NCBI RefSeq assembly: GCF_003324485.1
Contig: NZ_QODK01000001.1
Location: 496,001 to 560,000 of the forward strand
Direction of reading: 5' to 3'
Source: Cohaesibacter intestini
GTDB lineage: Bacteria; Pseudomonadota; Alphaproteobacteria; Rhizobiales; Cohaesibacteraceae
DNA: 64,000 nucleotides
Below are positions 36,707-46,133 of the stretch, in pieces (positions within the stretch are counted from its first letter, which is position 1; each line of letters starts with the position of its first letter). A program made the translations under genes and the position numbers. The notes under the pieces were generated by a model. That model was not told the origin of the DNA and searched no databases. It saw nothing but the letters and a program-made list of their open reading frames with translations.

Positions 36707-39421
36707 ATGGAACGAAACCTGATTCGATATATCTGGACGCATACCAAGCAAGAGCAGTTGATTGTTCTGACGCTCGTCCTGTTGTCGATGATCCCCTATT
36801 ATCTGGCGCTTGATCTGCCCAAGCAGATCGTCAACGGACCAATTCAGGGGCAGGGTTTCGAGGCGGAAGGCGCCACACAGCTCTTTTTCCAGACCATCAT
36901 CGACCTGCCCTACTTTGGCTCGGTCGAACTGTTTCCCGGCATGGAGCTGGATCGGCTCGATTCCCTTTGGGCGCTGAGCGCGCTGTTTCTCGCCTTTGTC
37001 ATCATCAAGGGCATTTTCAAGCTCAACATCAATACCTTGAAAGGACGGCTCGGGGAACGCCTGCTGCGCCGCATCCGCTATCAACTGGTCGATCGCATCC
37101 TGCGCTTTCCTCCCAGCTATTTCAAACGGGCCAAGGCCGGTGAAATTTCGAGCATGGTCAAGGACGAGGTGGAGCCGATGGGCGGCTTCGCCGGGGATGC
37201 CTTCGTCCAGCCCGCCTTGCTTGGTGGGCAGGCGCTGACCGCGCTGACCTTCATTTTCGTTCAGCATTTCTGGCTCGGCATGATTGCCGTATGCATGGCC
37301 TTGTTTCAGGCCTTCATCATTCCGAAGATGCGCATGCGGTTGATCGAGTTGGGGCGGCAGCGGCAATTGACCGCCCGTCAGCTGGCCGGTCGGGTGAGCG
37401 AAATCATCGATGGCATCCAGACAATCCACGCCTACGACACGTCCAACTATGAGCGTGCCGGGATTGGCGGATTGTTGGCCACGATCTTCAAGATCCGCTA
37501 CGACATCTATCAATGGAAGTTTTTTGTCAAATTTCTCAATAACTTCCTTGCCCAACTAACGCCGTTCCTGTTCTACAGCATCGGCGGCTATCTGACCATC
37601 AAGGGTGGTCTGGATGTGGGGCAGCTGGTCGCCGTGATCAATGCCTATAGCGAGCTGCCCGGACCGCTGAAGGAGCTGATCGACTGGGATTTGGCGCGGC
37701 AGGATGTGCAGGTCAAGTATGAGCAGGTGATCAACCAGTTCGAGCATGACGACATGTTGGCGTCTGACATGCAGGCGATCAATGGCAATGCCGACCAACC
37801 GCTGCCGTTGCCCCTGTGCGCTGCCAATGTGACGCTGGAGGATGAGTCCGGGGCAGTTTTGTTGCGCAATGCCACCGTCCGCATCGAGAAGGGTGAAACC
37901 GTCGCCTTCGTCGGAGGAGCCAGCAGCGGGGCCTCGCCGCTGGCGCAATCCCTCTCGCGCCTGTTGCCGCCTGTGAGCGGGCGCATTCAGGCTGGGCAAG
38001 TTGATCTCTACAGCCTACCGGAGACCATCACCGGACGGCGGATCTCCTATGCTTCCAACGATCCCTATCTGTTTGTCGGTACGCTGAAGGAAAATCTGAC
38101 CTATGGGTTGAAGCATGAACCGGTGGCCGTGCATTTGGTGTCCGAAAGTGAACAGGCACAGAAAAAATGGGAGTATTCAGAAGCCAGGCGGACCGGCAAT
38201 CCGACGCTCGACATCCATTCGGACTGGGTGTCGGAGAATAGCATCTTCCGGCCCGGATCAGGGGCCGATACCGGTCTGGCGGCTGCGCGCGTGGTGTTCG
38301 ATACGGTGCAATTGACCGGTGACATTGTTGATTTTGCCCTCAATACCATCGTTGATCTTGAGGCTTATCCGGACATTCGCAACACCATCCTCAACCTGCG
38401 CAAGGATTTTCGACAGGAGCTTGAAGCCCGCGGAATCACCGACCTCGTCGCACCATTCGAATTTGAAGGCTTCAATGATCATGCGATGCTGATCGAGAAT
38501 TTTCTGTTCGGCAATGTGGTCGATCCGGAAAATACCATGCCGCTGATCGCCGAGAATTCCCACTTCGGCAAGGTCATGTCCGATACCGGGCTGGATGTCG
38601 ACTTTTTCGAAATGGGCCGAACGATCGCCGCCAACCTTGTTGAATTGTTTGCTGATCTACCCGAAGACCATCCGTTCTTTCAGAATCTCGACCATATCAC
38701 GGCGGATGACATTGCAGCGCTGGGCAAAATCCTGCCCAAGGTGGAAAATCGCGCCATGCGTCAGGTGAACAGGGACAACACCATCCCCTTCATTCGGCTG
38801 GCGGCGATCTATATCGAGCCACGCTATCGTCTCGGCCTGTTGACTGATGCGATGAAGAAGAAAATCATCGCAGCCCGCAAGCGCTTCCATGCGGCGCTGG
38901 ATCCGAAGCTGCTCACCTTGATGGATCCCTACAAGGCAGACAGCTATCTCACTTCGGCCAATCTTCTGGAAAATATCCTGTTTGGCAAAGTGGACATCAG
39001 CTATGGCGACGCTTCCCGACAAATCCGCAATATCCTGTCGGATCTGCTCGGGCGCCATCAGGAGTTGAACTTTGCGATTATGAAGCTCGGTCTCGACTTC
39101 AATGTCGGCGCTGGTGGCAGGCTTTTGACCGAGGCCCAGCGGATCAAAGTGGGGCTGGCGCGGGCCATCATCCGGCGCTCGGACTATTATATCCTCAACC
39201 GTCCCATTGCCGGCTTTGACCCTGATATTCAAGACGAAATTGTCCGTGACACACTGGCGTTGCTCAGTGAATCGGCCGACAATCCCGGTGTAATCTGGGT
39301 CCTTTCACATGAGAGGTTTACGAAGTTTTTCCAGCGTGTTAGCATCTTTGAGCAAGGCACGTTAAAAGAAGACTGTGCTCTTGAAGACTACATTCAAAAA
39401 ACTAAATCTAATAAGAGCTAG
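36707..39421 (+). CDS. ABC exporter with interrupted, catalytically atypical nucleotide-binding domain
   Basis: This protein has 904 residues. An ABCB-type membrane domain occupies ~1-340 (MERNLIRYIWTHTKQEQLIV, GRLGERLLRRIRYQLVDRIL, YHYD-like SEIIDGIQTIHAYD). The NBD starts normally (AANVTLEDESGAVLLRNATV), but the P-loop reads VGGASSGAS with no lysine (~403), and the Q-loop reads YASNDP. After TLKENLTYGL (~465) come about 270 residues of unknown, mostly helical sequence. A second ENL-like segment (TSANLLENILFGK) then leads to signature LTEAQ (~807) and Walker B-like YYILNRP, where Asp-Glu is Asn-Arg. The switch His is kept (VLSHERF). It is likely a glycolipid or glycan exporter, or a regulated/non-hydrolysing relative. 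The ATG at 36707 has AAAGGTGAG upstream. Confidence 0.87.
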   Translation: MERNLIRYIWTHTKQEQLIVLTLVLLSMIPYYLALDLPKQIVNGPIQGQGFEAEGATQLFFQTIIDLPYFGSVELFPGMELDRLDSLWALSALFLAFVIIKGIFKLNINTLKGRLGERLLRRIRYQLVDRILRFPPSYFKRAKAGEISSMVKDEVEPMGGFAGDAFVQPALLGGQALTALTFIFVQHFWLGMIAVCMALFQAFIIPKMRMRLIELGRQRQLTARQLAGRVSEIIDGIQTIHAYDTSNYERAGIGGLLATIFKIRYDIYQWKFFVKFLNNFLAQLTPFLFYSIGGYLTIKGGLDVGQLVAVINAYSELPGPLKELIDWDLARQDVQVKYEQVINQFEHDDMLASDMQAINGNADQPLPLPLCAANVTLEDESGAVLLRNATVRIEKGETVAFVGGASSGASPLAQSLSRLLPPVSGRIQAGQVDLYSLPETITGRRISYASNDPYLFVGTLKENLTYGLKHEPVAVHLVSESEQAQKKWEYSEARRTGNPTLDIHSDWVSENSIFRPGSGADTGLAAARVVFDTVQLTGDIVDFALNTIVDLEAYPDIRNTILNLRKDFRQELEARGITDLVAPFEFEGFNDHAMLIENFLFGNVVDPENTMPLIAENSHFGKVMSDTGLDVDFFEMGRTIAANLVELFADLPEDHPFFQNLDHITADDIAALGKILPKVENRAMRQVNRDNTIPFIRLAAIYIEPRYRLGLLTDAMKKKIIAARKRFHAALDPKLLTLMDPYKADSYLTSANLLENILFGKVDISYGDASRQIRNILSDLLGRHQELNFAIMKLGLDFNVGAGGRLLTEAQRIKVGLARAIIRRSDYYILNRPIAGFDPDIQDEIVRDTLALLSESADNPGVIWVLSHERFTKFFQRVSIFEQGTLKEDCALEDYIQKTKSNKS

Positions 39422-39479
39422 TCTGGCATCGTCGTTTCTTTGAACCCCAAACCCCGATTTCCGGGTGAGGATCTTTCGG

Positions 39480-39926
39480 ATGCTGTTGTGTGATGAAGTC
39501 GAGACGTTAACCCATACGTCTTTGTTTGAATGCCTGGACAAGACCAAGCTGAAGCTCCTGGCATTCAATTCTGATCGCGTGAAATTCATGCCTGGGCAAA
39601 CCTTGTTTGCGCGGGGCGATGAAGGTGACTTTGCATTTGTGGTCTTGAGTGGTCAGGTGGACGTGTTCGTCGATGTCGGCGAGGGTGACCGTCAGAAAGT
39701 CCGGGAAGCTTCGAATGGGGATCTGATCGGCGAAATGTCAATCATCGCCAACCGCCCGCACCAGAAAACCGCCATTGCCAAGACATCGACAGAAAGTTTG
39801 CGGATTGGCAAACAGTGCTTCCTGAAAGTCATTGAGGGATGTCCAAAAACATCTGCCAACGTGATTTCCCATTTGGGGCACCGCCTGTCGGAAGAAACCC
39901 GCAGCATGGAAAATCCGGTTTCCTGA
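39480..39926 (+). CDS. Cyclic nucleotide-binding (CRP-like) domain protein without DNA-binding domain
   Basis: This 148-residue cytoplasmic protein is essentially one cNMP-binding beta-roll: LFECLDKTKLKLLAFNSDRV, MPGQTLFARGDEGDFAFVVL, then the phosphate-cassette region GDLIGEMSIIANRPHQKTAI. The cassette Gly-Glu is present, and the usual Arg contact is plausibly in NRPHQ. There is no helix-turn-helix and no enzymatic domain after it. The ATG at 39480 has GGTGAGG 9 nt upstream. It lies ~60 bp after the atypical ABC exporter. A role as a nucleotide-responsive subunit for that exporter or cluster is inference. Confidence 0.88.
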   Translation: MLLCDEVETLTHTSLFECLDKTKLKLLAFNSDRVKFMPGQTLFARGDEGDFAFVVLSGQVDVFVDVGEGDRQKVREASNGDLIGEMSIIANRPHQKTAIAKTSTESLRIGKQCFLKVIEGCPKTSANVISHLGHRLSEETRSMENPVS

Positions 39927-40054
39927 AGGCCCTGTCCGGCCGTTCTCTCCCCTCCGCCGAAATCCGATAACAGACATTGCTTCAGAGCGCTCGAGCTTGG
40001 CTCCAACTTTGGCGTTGGCTTTTGCTCGCCCCGTCCTTTTCACCCTGCACCTGA

Positions 40055-40816
40055 TCAGGACTTGATCAGAGTGGCCGGGTCGATCCAATGGCAGGCCGCA
40101 TGGGATGTCGTGATCTCGAATAGCCGTGACAGAAAGCCCGTTGCCTGATCGTCATGAACCAGATGATGGGTCAGAATACCGATAACCTCATCGGAACCAC
40201 TGGATTGAATCAGACCAGTCATCTCGTTGAATAGCGCATCGGATGGACGACCAATGCTGCCTGCCTTCCAGTTGATGATATCGACATGGGTCTCGTGAAA
40301 AGGCAGGGCATGCGATGCCTTCCAGCCAGACTTTTTGTCGTGAAAGGTAGACAGTGCCCGATAGCCGATCGCGCTTAGAGGATCGACCAACGCCGGGTCG
40401 ATCCGGTTCCATGGCGGCACCAGCATTGGGATGCATTGTTCGCCATAAAGACAAGCCAGTTTGTTCAAGCCTGCCTCAAGCTCCGCCAGAACCGTTTTCA
40501 TGGGACGGTGAAGCCCCAGCTCCTGCTTTTTCTCGCCGGGTGCCGCATGATTCTGATGCGACCAGCCATGCACGGCCACACGGACACGATCCGCCCCGAA
40601 GGAGGTCAGACAGGACTGCAGCGCCTCTCCGGTTTCCTGGGGAATGACCGCCAGCAAGGCGGGAATGGCGTGCTGTCCTGCACCGTCAAGAAACCGGGTA
40701 AGCTTGTCGCTTGGCTCCACCGCATCATCGTCTCGGAGCCAAAACCGGATGCGGCGGCCCGCTCCGGCCTTGGTGTCGAGCGCCTCGATAAATCGCTTAT
40801 CTGGTGTTGTTGGCAT
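40055..40816 (-). CDS. Polysaccharide deacetylase (NodB-like) family protein
   Basis: This 253-residue protein without a signal peptide shows the divergent carbohydrate-esterase-4 pattern: FWLRDDDAVEPSDKLTRFLD (acidic motif 1), VAVHGWSHQNHA (metal His pair), MLVPPWNRI (motif 3 Arg-like) and GILTHHLVHDD near the C-terminus (motif 5 His). Similar cytoplasmic-looking NodB relatives are found beside GT4 genes in glycan clusters. It probably deacylates a sugar in the polysaccharide pathway. It is the last gene of a leftward three-gene operon (lyase-like, GT4, deacetylase). Confidence 0.85.
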   Translation of the reverse strand: MPTTPDKRFIEALDTKAGAGRRIRFWLRDDDAVEPSDKLTRFLDGAGQHAIPALLAVIPQETGEALQSCLTSFGADRVRVAVHGWSHQNHAAPGEKKQELGLHRPMKTVLAELEAGLNKLACLYGEQCIPMLVPPWNRIDPALVDPLSAIGYRALSTFHDKKSGWKASHALPFHETHVDIINWKAGSIGRPSDALFNEMTGLIQSSGSDEVIGILTHHLVHDDQATGFLSRLFEITTSHAACHWIDPATLIKS

Positions 40817-40873
40817 GGAATGATCCAGTTTTAATTGATCCGATCTTTGGGGGCTTGTGTCAGTGCAGGCCCG

Positions 40874-41974
40874 CTAGTAGCCCGCATAGGCTTCCTGCAA
40901 AATGGCATCAAGCCGATCTGCTGCTTTTTCGAAAGAATGATCCGCTAAGACATGGGCACGGGCTTGTTCGCCCTGCCGGATCCGCTTTTCCTCATCCAGC
41001 AATAAATCGCGTATGGCGGCGGCAAGGTGCACGGGCTCCTGCGGGGTAACGAGGGTACCACCCTCCCGGTCAGAGACCACCTCGGGCACTCCGGTGACAT
41101 CATAGGCGATCACCGGCACACCCATCGCCTGTGCTTCCAGATAGGCAAGGCCATAGGCTTCACCGATGCCCGGCCAAAGATAGAGCGCCGAACGACCAAG
41201 GATTTGCCGAACCTCTTCCGGCGGTTGCTGGCCGTGAAAAGTGACACGCTCAGGACCAAAGGCGGCAAACAGACTCTCGACCTGCGCCCGCTCTGTTCCA
41301 TCGCCGACAATATCAAGCTGCCATGGCTCGGTATCAAGCATCGAGAGGGCCTGGCTCAGATGGCTGTAGCTTTCAAGCTTGTCCCCTGGTCGCATCATGG
41401 CAACCGTTGCCAGCGCCTGTGCCGGTCGGCCCCTGACGGGAGGCGCTTCCCGGAAAGCGTCGACCTTTAAAAACGGCTTGATCTGATCGATCCGGACATT
41501 GGGGTTGGCCTCCAGCAGACCACGGGCATCGCGCCGGGTGATGCAGATGTTGGAGACGGCCTGACCAATCGCTTCGCGCACAAATTCCTGCAACGGCGCC
41601 CAACCTGCCGCATCGCGCCGCCGGGAATGGGAGGCTTCAAGCGTCACATAGGGAATGGCATATTTGCGACAGAGCGTGGGGCCGAGCAGGTCGGGCGATT
41701 TGTAATAGGGGTGATAACTAAACCACAAATCCGGTAGATTGCCTTCCTTGGCAAACAAGGTGTCTAGCCGCTGGAATTCCAGCGCAGCGGCTTCGCGCAG
41801 TGCGCTCACGCCCGCACCATCAGGCTCTCTGGTAAAGGCCCGCAGCTGCGATATCACCTCGACCTGATGTCCCTTGGCCTGCATCGCCTCGATCAGCATG
41901 CGCGCCATCAGACGGTCACCGGAAGGGGTCGGGTGATTGGGAGACTTCAGCGGTGCGTAGAAAGAAATTTTCAT
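40874..41974 (-). CDS. Glycosyltransferase family 4 protein
   Basis: This GT-B enzyme has 366 residues. The N-terminus MKISFYAPLKSPNHPTPSGD is the GT4 start, with the nucleotide-sugar domain LDIVGDGTERAQVESLFAAF and the conserved GIGEAYGLAYLEAQAMGVPV containing the Glu pair. No membrane helices are seen. It lies between the lyase-like gene (8 bp upstream) and the deacetylase gene (58 bp downstream), suggesting joint action on one polysaccharide. Donor and acceptor are unknown. Confidence 0.92.
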   Translation of the reverse strand: MKISFYAPLKSPNHPTPSGDRLMARMLIEAMQAKGHQVEVISQLRAFTREPDGAGVSALREAAALEFQRLDTLFAKEGNLPDLWFSYHPYYKSPDLLGPTLCRKYAIPYVTLEASHSRRRDAAGWAPLQEFVREAIGQAVSNICITRRDARGLLEANPNVRIDQIKPFLKVDAFREAPPVRGRPAQALATVAMMRPGDKLESYSHLSQALSMLDTEPWQLDIVGDGTERAQVESLFAAFGPERVTFHGQQPPEEVRQILGRSALYLWPGIGEAYGLAYLEAQAMGVPVIAYDVTGVPEVVSDREGGTLVTPQEPVHLAAAIRDLLLDEEKRIRQGEQARAHVLADHSFEKAADRLDAILQEAYAGY

Positions 41975-41981
41975 ATTTCTA

Positions 41982-42974
41982 TCAATACTTTATCGAACTG
42001 CAAAGCGCTTCATTCTTCAGCACATCCATACAGTCTGCCGAGCGTACGAAATTATCGTAAAAGACGGTCCAGCTGCGCGGGGCAGGGTCGCGATACAGGC
42101 CGAATTTGAAATACTGGTTGGGACCCAAGCCCTCTGCTTTCTGACCGATATGGCCCCTGATTGTAGCCAGATGCAGGCCGTTGGCAAACAATTCCAGATG
42201 ACCGTCTCCGTCGGCGCCCGGTTTGGAATAGACCGCGAAGTCTATCCAGCCAGAGGTGGCGGACGGCATGCTGTGACCATAGGTGGTGATCTTGATCCTG
42301 TTTGAGCAGGCAGCGAACCGTGCACCGACCTTGGGCTGAAAGCCATCCTCATATGCGACCAGCGCCCGCATCTGGCCTTCATGTGGCCGCAACCAGACCG
42401 GTGCGTCCCCGGCGGTACATTCGGCCAGAGAGCCAGCCTTTGTGGACTTTTGGGCCGGATAGGCGTTGGTTTCGACGGTTGCATAAATCTTGCCGTGCTT
42501 CATGCGCAAGGCCAGATAGGGACTGATGGCCTGCATCCGGGTGCTGCCCGATTCCCGCTTCCATTGGGCAAAGACAAAACGGTGATGTAATTTTGGCATT
42601 GGTGCCTGAAAGCGAACTGAAATGCCGTACCACACGCCCTTGTCGAACGGCACACGGGAAACCGTTTTCTCCCAAACCTCGGCCCGTTCGCTGCAATTTT
42701 CCTCATCAGGTCGGCATTTTGGGGTGACCGTGAGTTTGAGTGCCCGCTTTCCATCGCGGACCATATCGGACTGGAAGGCATATCCCTCGGCAGCCTGCTC
42801 CTTGGACTGTCGGTAATACAAACCACAGGAATGGGCAAAGTCGCTGCCTTCAAAGCCATCCTCTATTTTTGTGCGATAGTCCCAAGGCGCCGCCTGCGCC
42901 AAGTCGCCCGCGCAAAGGCCCATGGAAGCAGACGCCAACAAGGTCAGAACGGATACGGCAACTTGGCTTCTCAT
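41982..42974 (-). CDS. Secreted polysaccharide lyase-like protein (heparin lyase I / PF14099-like)
   Basis: This protein has 331 residues. A signal peptide is seen (MRSQVAVSVLTLLASASMG ... AQA), so it acts in the periplasm or outside. The mature part is a concanavalin-like jelly roll: YYRQSKEQAAEGYAFQSDMV, SERAEVWEK, GVWYGISVRFQAP, then RFVFAQWKRE and YFKFGLYRDPAPRSWTVFYD near the C-terminus, as in polysaccharide lyases of the heparin-lyase-I group. Several cysteines suggest disulfides. GGGAGGAG precedes the ATG at 42974. A 366-residue frame to 43082 adds a non-signal start and is rejected. It may trim or clear the glycan made by the adjacent genes. Confidence 0.8.
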   Translation of the reverse strand: MRSQVAVSVLTLLASASMGLCAGDLAQAAPWDYRTKIEDGFEGSDFAHSCGLYYRQSKEQAAEGYAFQSDMVRDGKRALKLTVTPKCRPDEENCSERAEVWEKTVSRVPFDKGVWYGISVRFQAPMPKLHHRFVFAQWKRESGSTRMQAISPYLALRMKHGKIYATVETNAYPAQKSTKAGSLAECTAGDAPVWLRPHEGQMRALVAYEDGFQPKVGARFAACSNRIKITTYGHSMPSATSGWIDFAVYSKPGADGDGHLELFANGLHLATIRGHIGQKAEGLGPNQYFKFGLYRDPAPRSWTVFYDNFVRSADCMDVLKNEALCSSIKY

Positions 42975-43238
42975 TATGGGCTCCTCCCTCGGGCACTTGC
43001 TTCCCTTGATTTCCCTGCCGACAGAGGTAAGGAATTTGAGGCATGATTTCAATTGGTTGTCTATCCAATCGCGGCATCTCAACGCCTTTGACTGTCATAA
43101 TTTCGTTAACAAAATCGCGAGCGGACCAAAGCGATGGAAATTCGCTCGATTGGCTCCTATATTCCCGACAGAGGGCGCGGTTCGCGCGAGGCACGCCCCG
43201 AGCATCTGTCCCTTTCAAAGAAGAAGCGAGTTTTCCTC

Positions 43239-44513
43239 ATGACGCTTGACGACCTGAAGATCGCCGTCATTGGCCTTGGCTATGTCGGTCTGCCCCTTGG
43301 CATCGAGTTTGGCAAGGTCTATCCGACCATCGGATTCGATATCAATGCAGAGCGCATTGCAGATCTTCGGGCAGGCAAGGATAAGACTTTGGAGGTCACG
43401 GGCGCGGATTTTGCCAAGGCGCACAATCTCATCTTTACCTCGGATCCTGCCGATCTGGCCGATTGCAATTTCTATATCGTCACGGTGCCAACCCCGGTCG
43501 ACAGTTTCAAGCGCCCGGACCTTGCTCCCCTGATTGGCGCATCGCAGACCGTGGGAAAGGTGCTGAAGGAAGGCGACATCGTGGTCTATGAAAGCACAGT
43601 CTATCCGGGCGCCACCGAGGATGACTGTGTGCCCATTCTGGAGCGGGAATCCGGCCTCACCTTCAACCAAGATTTTTTTGCCGGCTACAGCCCCGAACGC
43701 ATCAATCCAGGCGACAAGGCCCACCGCTTGCCGGACATTCTCAAGGTCACATCAGGTTCAACCCCCGAGATTGCCGATTTTGTTGACGCGGTCTATGGCT
43801 CCATCATCACGGCAGGCACCTTCAAGGCCGAGAGCATCAAGGTGGCCGAGGCTGCCAAAGTGATCGAGAATACCCAGCGCGATCTCAACATTGCTCTGGT
43901 CAACGAGCTGGCGATCATTTTCAATCGTCTGGAAATCGACACCCAGTCGGTGCTGGACGCTGCGGCGACAAAATGGAACTTCCTGCCTTTCCGCCCCGGT
44001 CTTGTTGGCGGTCACTGCATTGGTGTCGATCCCTACTATCTGACCCACAAGGCGCAGTCGATCGGCTATCACCCGGACATTATTCTGGCAGGTCGCCGGA
44101 TCAATGATGGCATGGGGGGCTATCTGGCCGGGGAAATGATGAAGGCTATGCTGAAGAAGAGGATTCAGGTCAATGGCTCACGGGTGCTGGTGATGGGGCT
44201 GACCTTCAAGGAGAATTGCCCGGATTTGCGCAACACGCGGGTGATCGATCTGATTGACGGGCTGAAGGAATGCGGCGTGCAGGTGGATGTCCATGACCCT
44301 TGGGTCGACCAGCCGCTGGCCTGTTCCTCCTATGGCATCGACATGGTGGAAGACCCAGAATCGGGCACCTATGATGGTGTGGTGCTGGCGGTGGCGCACG
44401 ATATTTTCCGCGATCAGGGCCTTGATGCCATTCGCGGCTATACCAAGGATCTCAGCATCTTCCTTGATCTCAAGAGTGTTTATGGGCCTGCGGATAGCGA
44501 CTTGCGGCTCTGA
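43239..44513 (+). CDS. UDP-N-acetylhexosamine 6-dehydrogenase (TviB/WbpO-like nucleotide sugar dehydrogenase)
   Basis: This 424-residue enzyme oxidises a UDP-sugar to the uronic acid for surface polysaccharide. The N-terminal Rossmann motif is [17 protein letters not shown]. The central domain contains [20 protein letters not shown], and the catalytic cysteine is in [15 protein letters not shown]. The C-terminal domain has [20 protein letters not shown]. The TviB-type features ([20 protein letters not shown]) point to UDP-GalNAc/GlcNAc dehydrogenases rather than UDP-glucose dehydrogenase. The ATG at 43239 has AAGAAGCGAG upstream. It is divergent from the lyase/GT4/deacetylase operon across a 265-bp region that should hold both promoters. 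Confidence 0.93.
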   Translation: MTLDDLKIAVIGLGYVGLPLGIEFGKVYPTIGFDINAERIADLRAGKDKTLEVTGADFAKAHNLIFTSDPADLADCNFYIVTVPTPVDSFKRPDLAPLIGASQTVGKVLKEGDIVVYESTVYPGATEDDCVPILERESGLTFNQDFFAGYSPERINPGDKAHRLPDILKVTSGSTPEIADFVDAVYGSIITAGTFKAESIKVAEAAKVIENTQRDLNIALVNELAIIFNRLEIDTQSVLDAAATKWNFLPFRPGLVGGHCIGVDPYYLTHKAQSIGYHPDIILAGRRINDGMGGYLAGEMMKAMLKKRIQVNGSRVLVMGLTFKENCPDLRNTRVIDLIDGLKECGVQVDVHDPWVDQPLACSSYGIDMVEDPESGTYDGVVLAVAHDIFRDQGLDAIRGYTKDLSIFLDLKSVYGPADSDLRL

Positions 44514-44567
44514 GGCCCAATCGGAACATTTGGTCCCATCATGCAGTCAGAATGATCGGGCCTTTTC
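44513..44567 (+). terminator. Probable terminator of the UDP-sugar dehydrogenase gene, inside the 3' end of map
   Basis: AGGCCCAATC (44513-44522) pairs with GATCGGGCCT (44554-44563) apart from one position, and TTTC follows. The convergent methionine aminopeptidase gene ends at 44539, so the hairpin lies partly in its last codons. The 31-nt loop makes it a weaker call. Confidence 0.5.
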
Positions 44568-45279
44568 TGGTAACAACAATCGAGTGTTCAAACTGAGCGG
44601 TCAGAGCGCCGGGTGTGAAGAGTTCCCATTCCCGCTCCCCATCATGGGCAAACTCCGCGCCGGTTGACAGGAACGGCTCAATGGCGAGCACCATGCCCTC
44701 TGAAAAGCGGCGCTGATCGCGTTTGTCGGTCACAGCAAGGATTTCGGGTTTATCATGCAGGGTTTCTCCAACGCCATGGCACCCGAGCAGATTCTCGATG
44801 ATCGTGTAGCCGCCTGTCTTGGCTTCTGCCTCGAAGGCCGCCGGGATGACCTGCATCGACGCACCAGCGCGAACCGCATCAATCGCCCGATCACGGGCGC
44901 GTTTGGCAGCCTTGACCAGGGTTTCCTTCTCCGGCGTGACCGGCGGCAGGATGAAGGTCGCGCCCGCATCGGTGAAATAGCCATTCTTGCAGGCCGAGAC
45001 GTCGATATTGACCAGATCACCGGCTTTCATGCTTTGTGTGTCAGCCCAGCCATGGGCAATGACCGGTTCGATGGAAATGCAGGTGGCGCCGGGAAAGCCA
45101 TAGACCTTTTCGGGGGCCGATTCCGCCCCTTCCGCTTCCAGCCATGCCCGCGCCAGATCATCGAGCTCACGCGCGGTCATGCCCGGCTCGAGGGCGGCTC
45201 CCATCTGGCGGATCACCTTGGCAACGGCTCGCCCACAGGCTTTGAATGCTTCGAGCTGTTCGTCGGTCTTGATGATCAT
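44539..45279 (-). CDS. map: Methionine aminopeptidase, type I
   Basis: This 246-residue pita-bread enzyme removes the N-terminal methionine from nascent proteins. Metal ligands are recognisable in [20 protein letters not shown] (two Asp), [16 protein letters not shown] (His), [10 protein letters not shown] (Glu) and near the end EHSIVVT (Glu). The region HDKPEI replaces the commoner FHE-P, so it is a slightly divergent type I member, and a second map elsewhere would not be surprising. The start at 45279 gives the normal [17 protein letters not shown] beginning, with AGGA upstream. It is divergent from the nitroreductase gene. Confidence 0.92.
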   Translation of the reverse strand: MIIKTDEQLEAFKACGRAVAKVIRQMGAALEPGMTARELDDLARAWLEAEGAESAPEKVYGFPGATCISIEPVIAHGWADTQSMKAGDLVNIDVSACKNGYFTDAGATFILPPVTPEKETLVKAAKRARDRAIDAVRAGASMQVIPAAFEAEAKTGGYTIIENLLGCHGVGETLHDKPEILAVTDKRDQRRFSEGMVLAIEPFLSTGAEFAHDGEREWELFTPGALTAQFEHSIVVTRKGPIILTA

Positions 45280-45412
45280 GACATGTCCTGTCTTATGCGG
45301 GAGGGGGCGTGCCGATGCCAAGGATCACTTGCAAGCCTTCGACAAAACCGCTTATAAATTCATGACTTCGCAAAGGCAAGGGGACCGGAAGGCGAAGTCT
45401 GGAGGTGTGCTC

Positions 45413-46081
45413 ATGACAGAGACGGAAAAGTATGTACCGCTCGATTTTCACGCGTTAGACGAGGGGGAAATGCAGCGGCGGGCCGATGCCTTTTTCGACG
45501 TCATGCGCACAAGACGCACGGTGCGGGATTTTTCGGATCGAGTTGTCCCGCGCTCGATCATCGAGACCTGTGTCGCCACTGCGGGGCGCGCGCCATCCGG
45601 CGCCAATCAGCAGCCATGGACCTTTGTCTGCATCTCCAGCCCGGAGATCAAAAAGCAGATCCGTCTGGCAGCGGAAGAAGAAGAACGGGCCTTTTATGGC
45701 GGGCGAGCGGGCGAGGAATGGCTCGACGCCCTGTCGCATCTGGGGACGAACGCCAACAAGCCGTTTCTGGAGCACGCACCATGGTTGATTGCCATCTTTG
45801 GCCAGCGCTGGGGCAAGCAACCGGATGGTAGCCGCAAGAAGCATTATTATGTGCCGGAATCGGTGAATATCGCCACCGGCTTTCTGATAGCTGCCCTGCA
45901 TCAGGCAGGGCTTGCCACCCTCACCCATACCCCGGCACCGATGAATTTCCTGGGCGAAATCTGCGAACGGCCGGAAAATGAAAAGCCTTATATCCTGCTG
46001 GTGGTGGGCTATCCGGAAGATGGGGCCAAAGTGCCGAACATTACCAAGAAGCCGCTCGGGAAGATCACCAGCTGGCTCTGA
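45413..46081 (+). CDS. Nitroreductase-family flavoprotein (iodotyrosine-deiodinase-like subgroup)
   Basis: This protein has 222 residues. FMN-binding and family motifs are present: [58 protein letters not shown] and the C-terminal GYPEDGAK. The active-site lid region [20 protein letters not shown], with [20 protein letters not shown], resembles bacterial IYD/BluB-like nitroreductases. The natural substrate cannot be told. The ATG at 45413 has GGAGGTG at good spacing. The ORF extends upstream into the divergent map gene, and that extension is rejected. It is monocistronic. Confidence 0.92.
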   Translation: MTETEKYVPLDFHALDEGEMQRRADAFFDVMRTRRTVRDFSDRVVPRSIIETCVATAGRAPSGANQQPWTFVCISSPEIKKQIRLAAEEEERAFYGGRAGEEWLDALSHLGTNANKPFLEHAPWLIAIFGQRWGKQPDGSRKKHYYVPESVNIATGFLIAALHQAGLATLTHTPAPMNFLGEICERPENEKPYILLVVGYPEDGAKVPNITKKPLGKITSWL

Positions 46082-46133
46082 AACAAAGCCAGACAAGGGG
46101 ACACAGCGACCTTCCCAAGACGGTTGGCGACGG

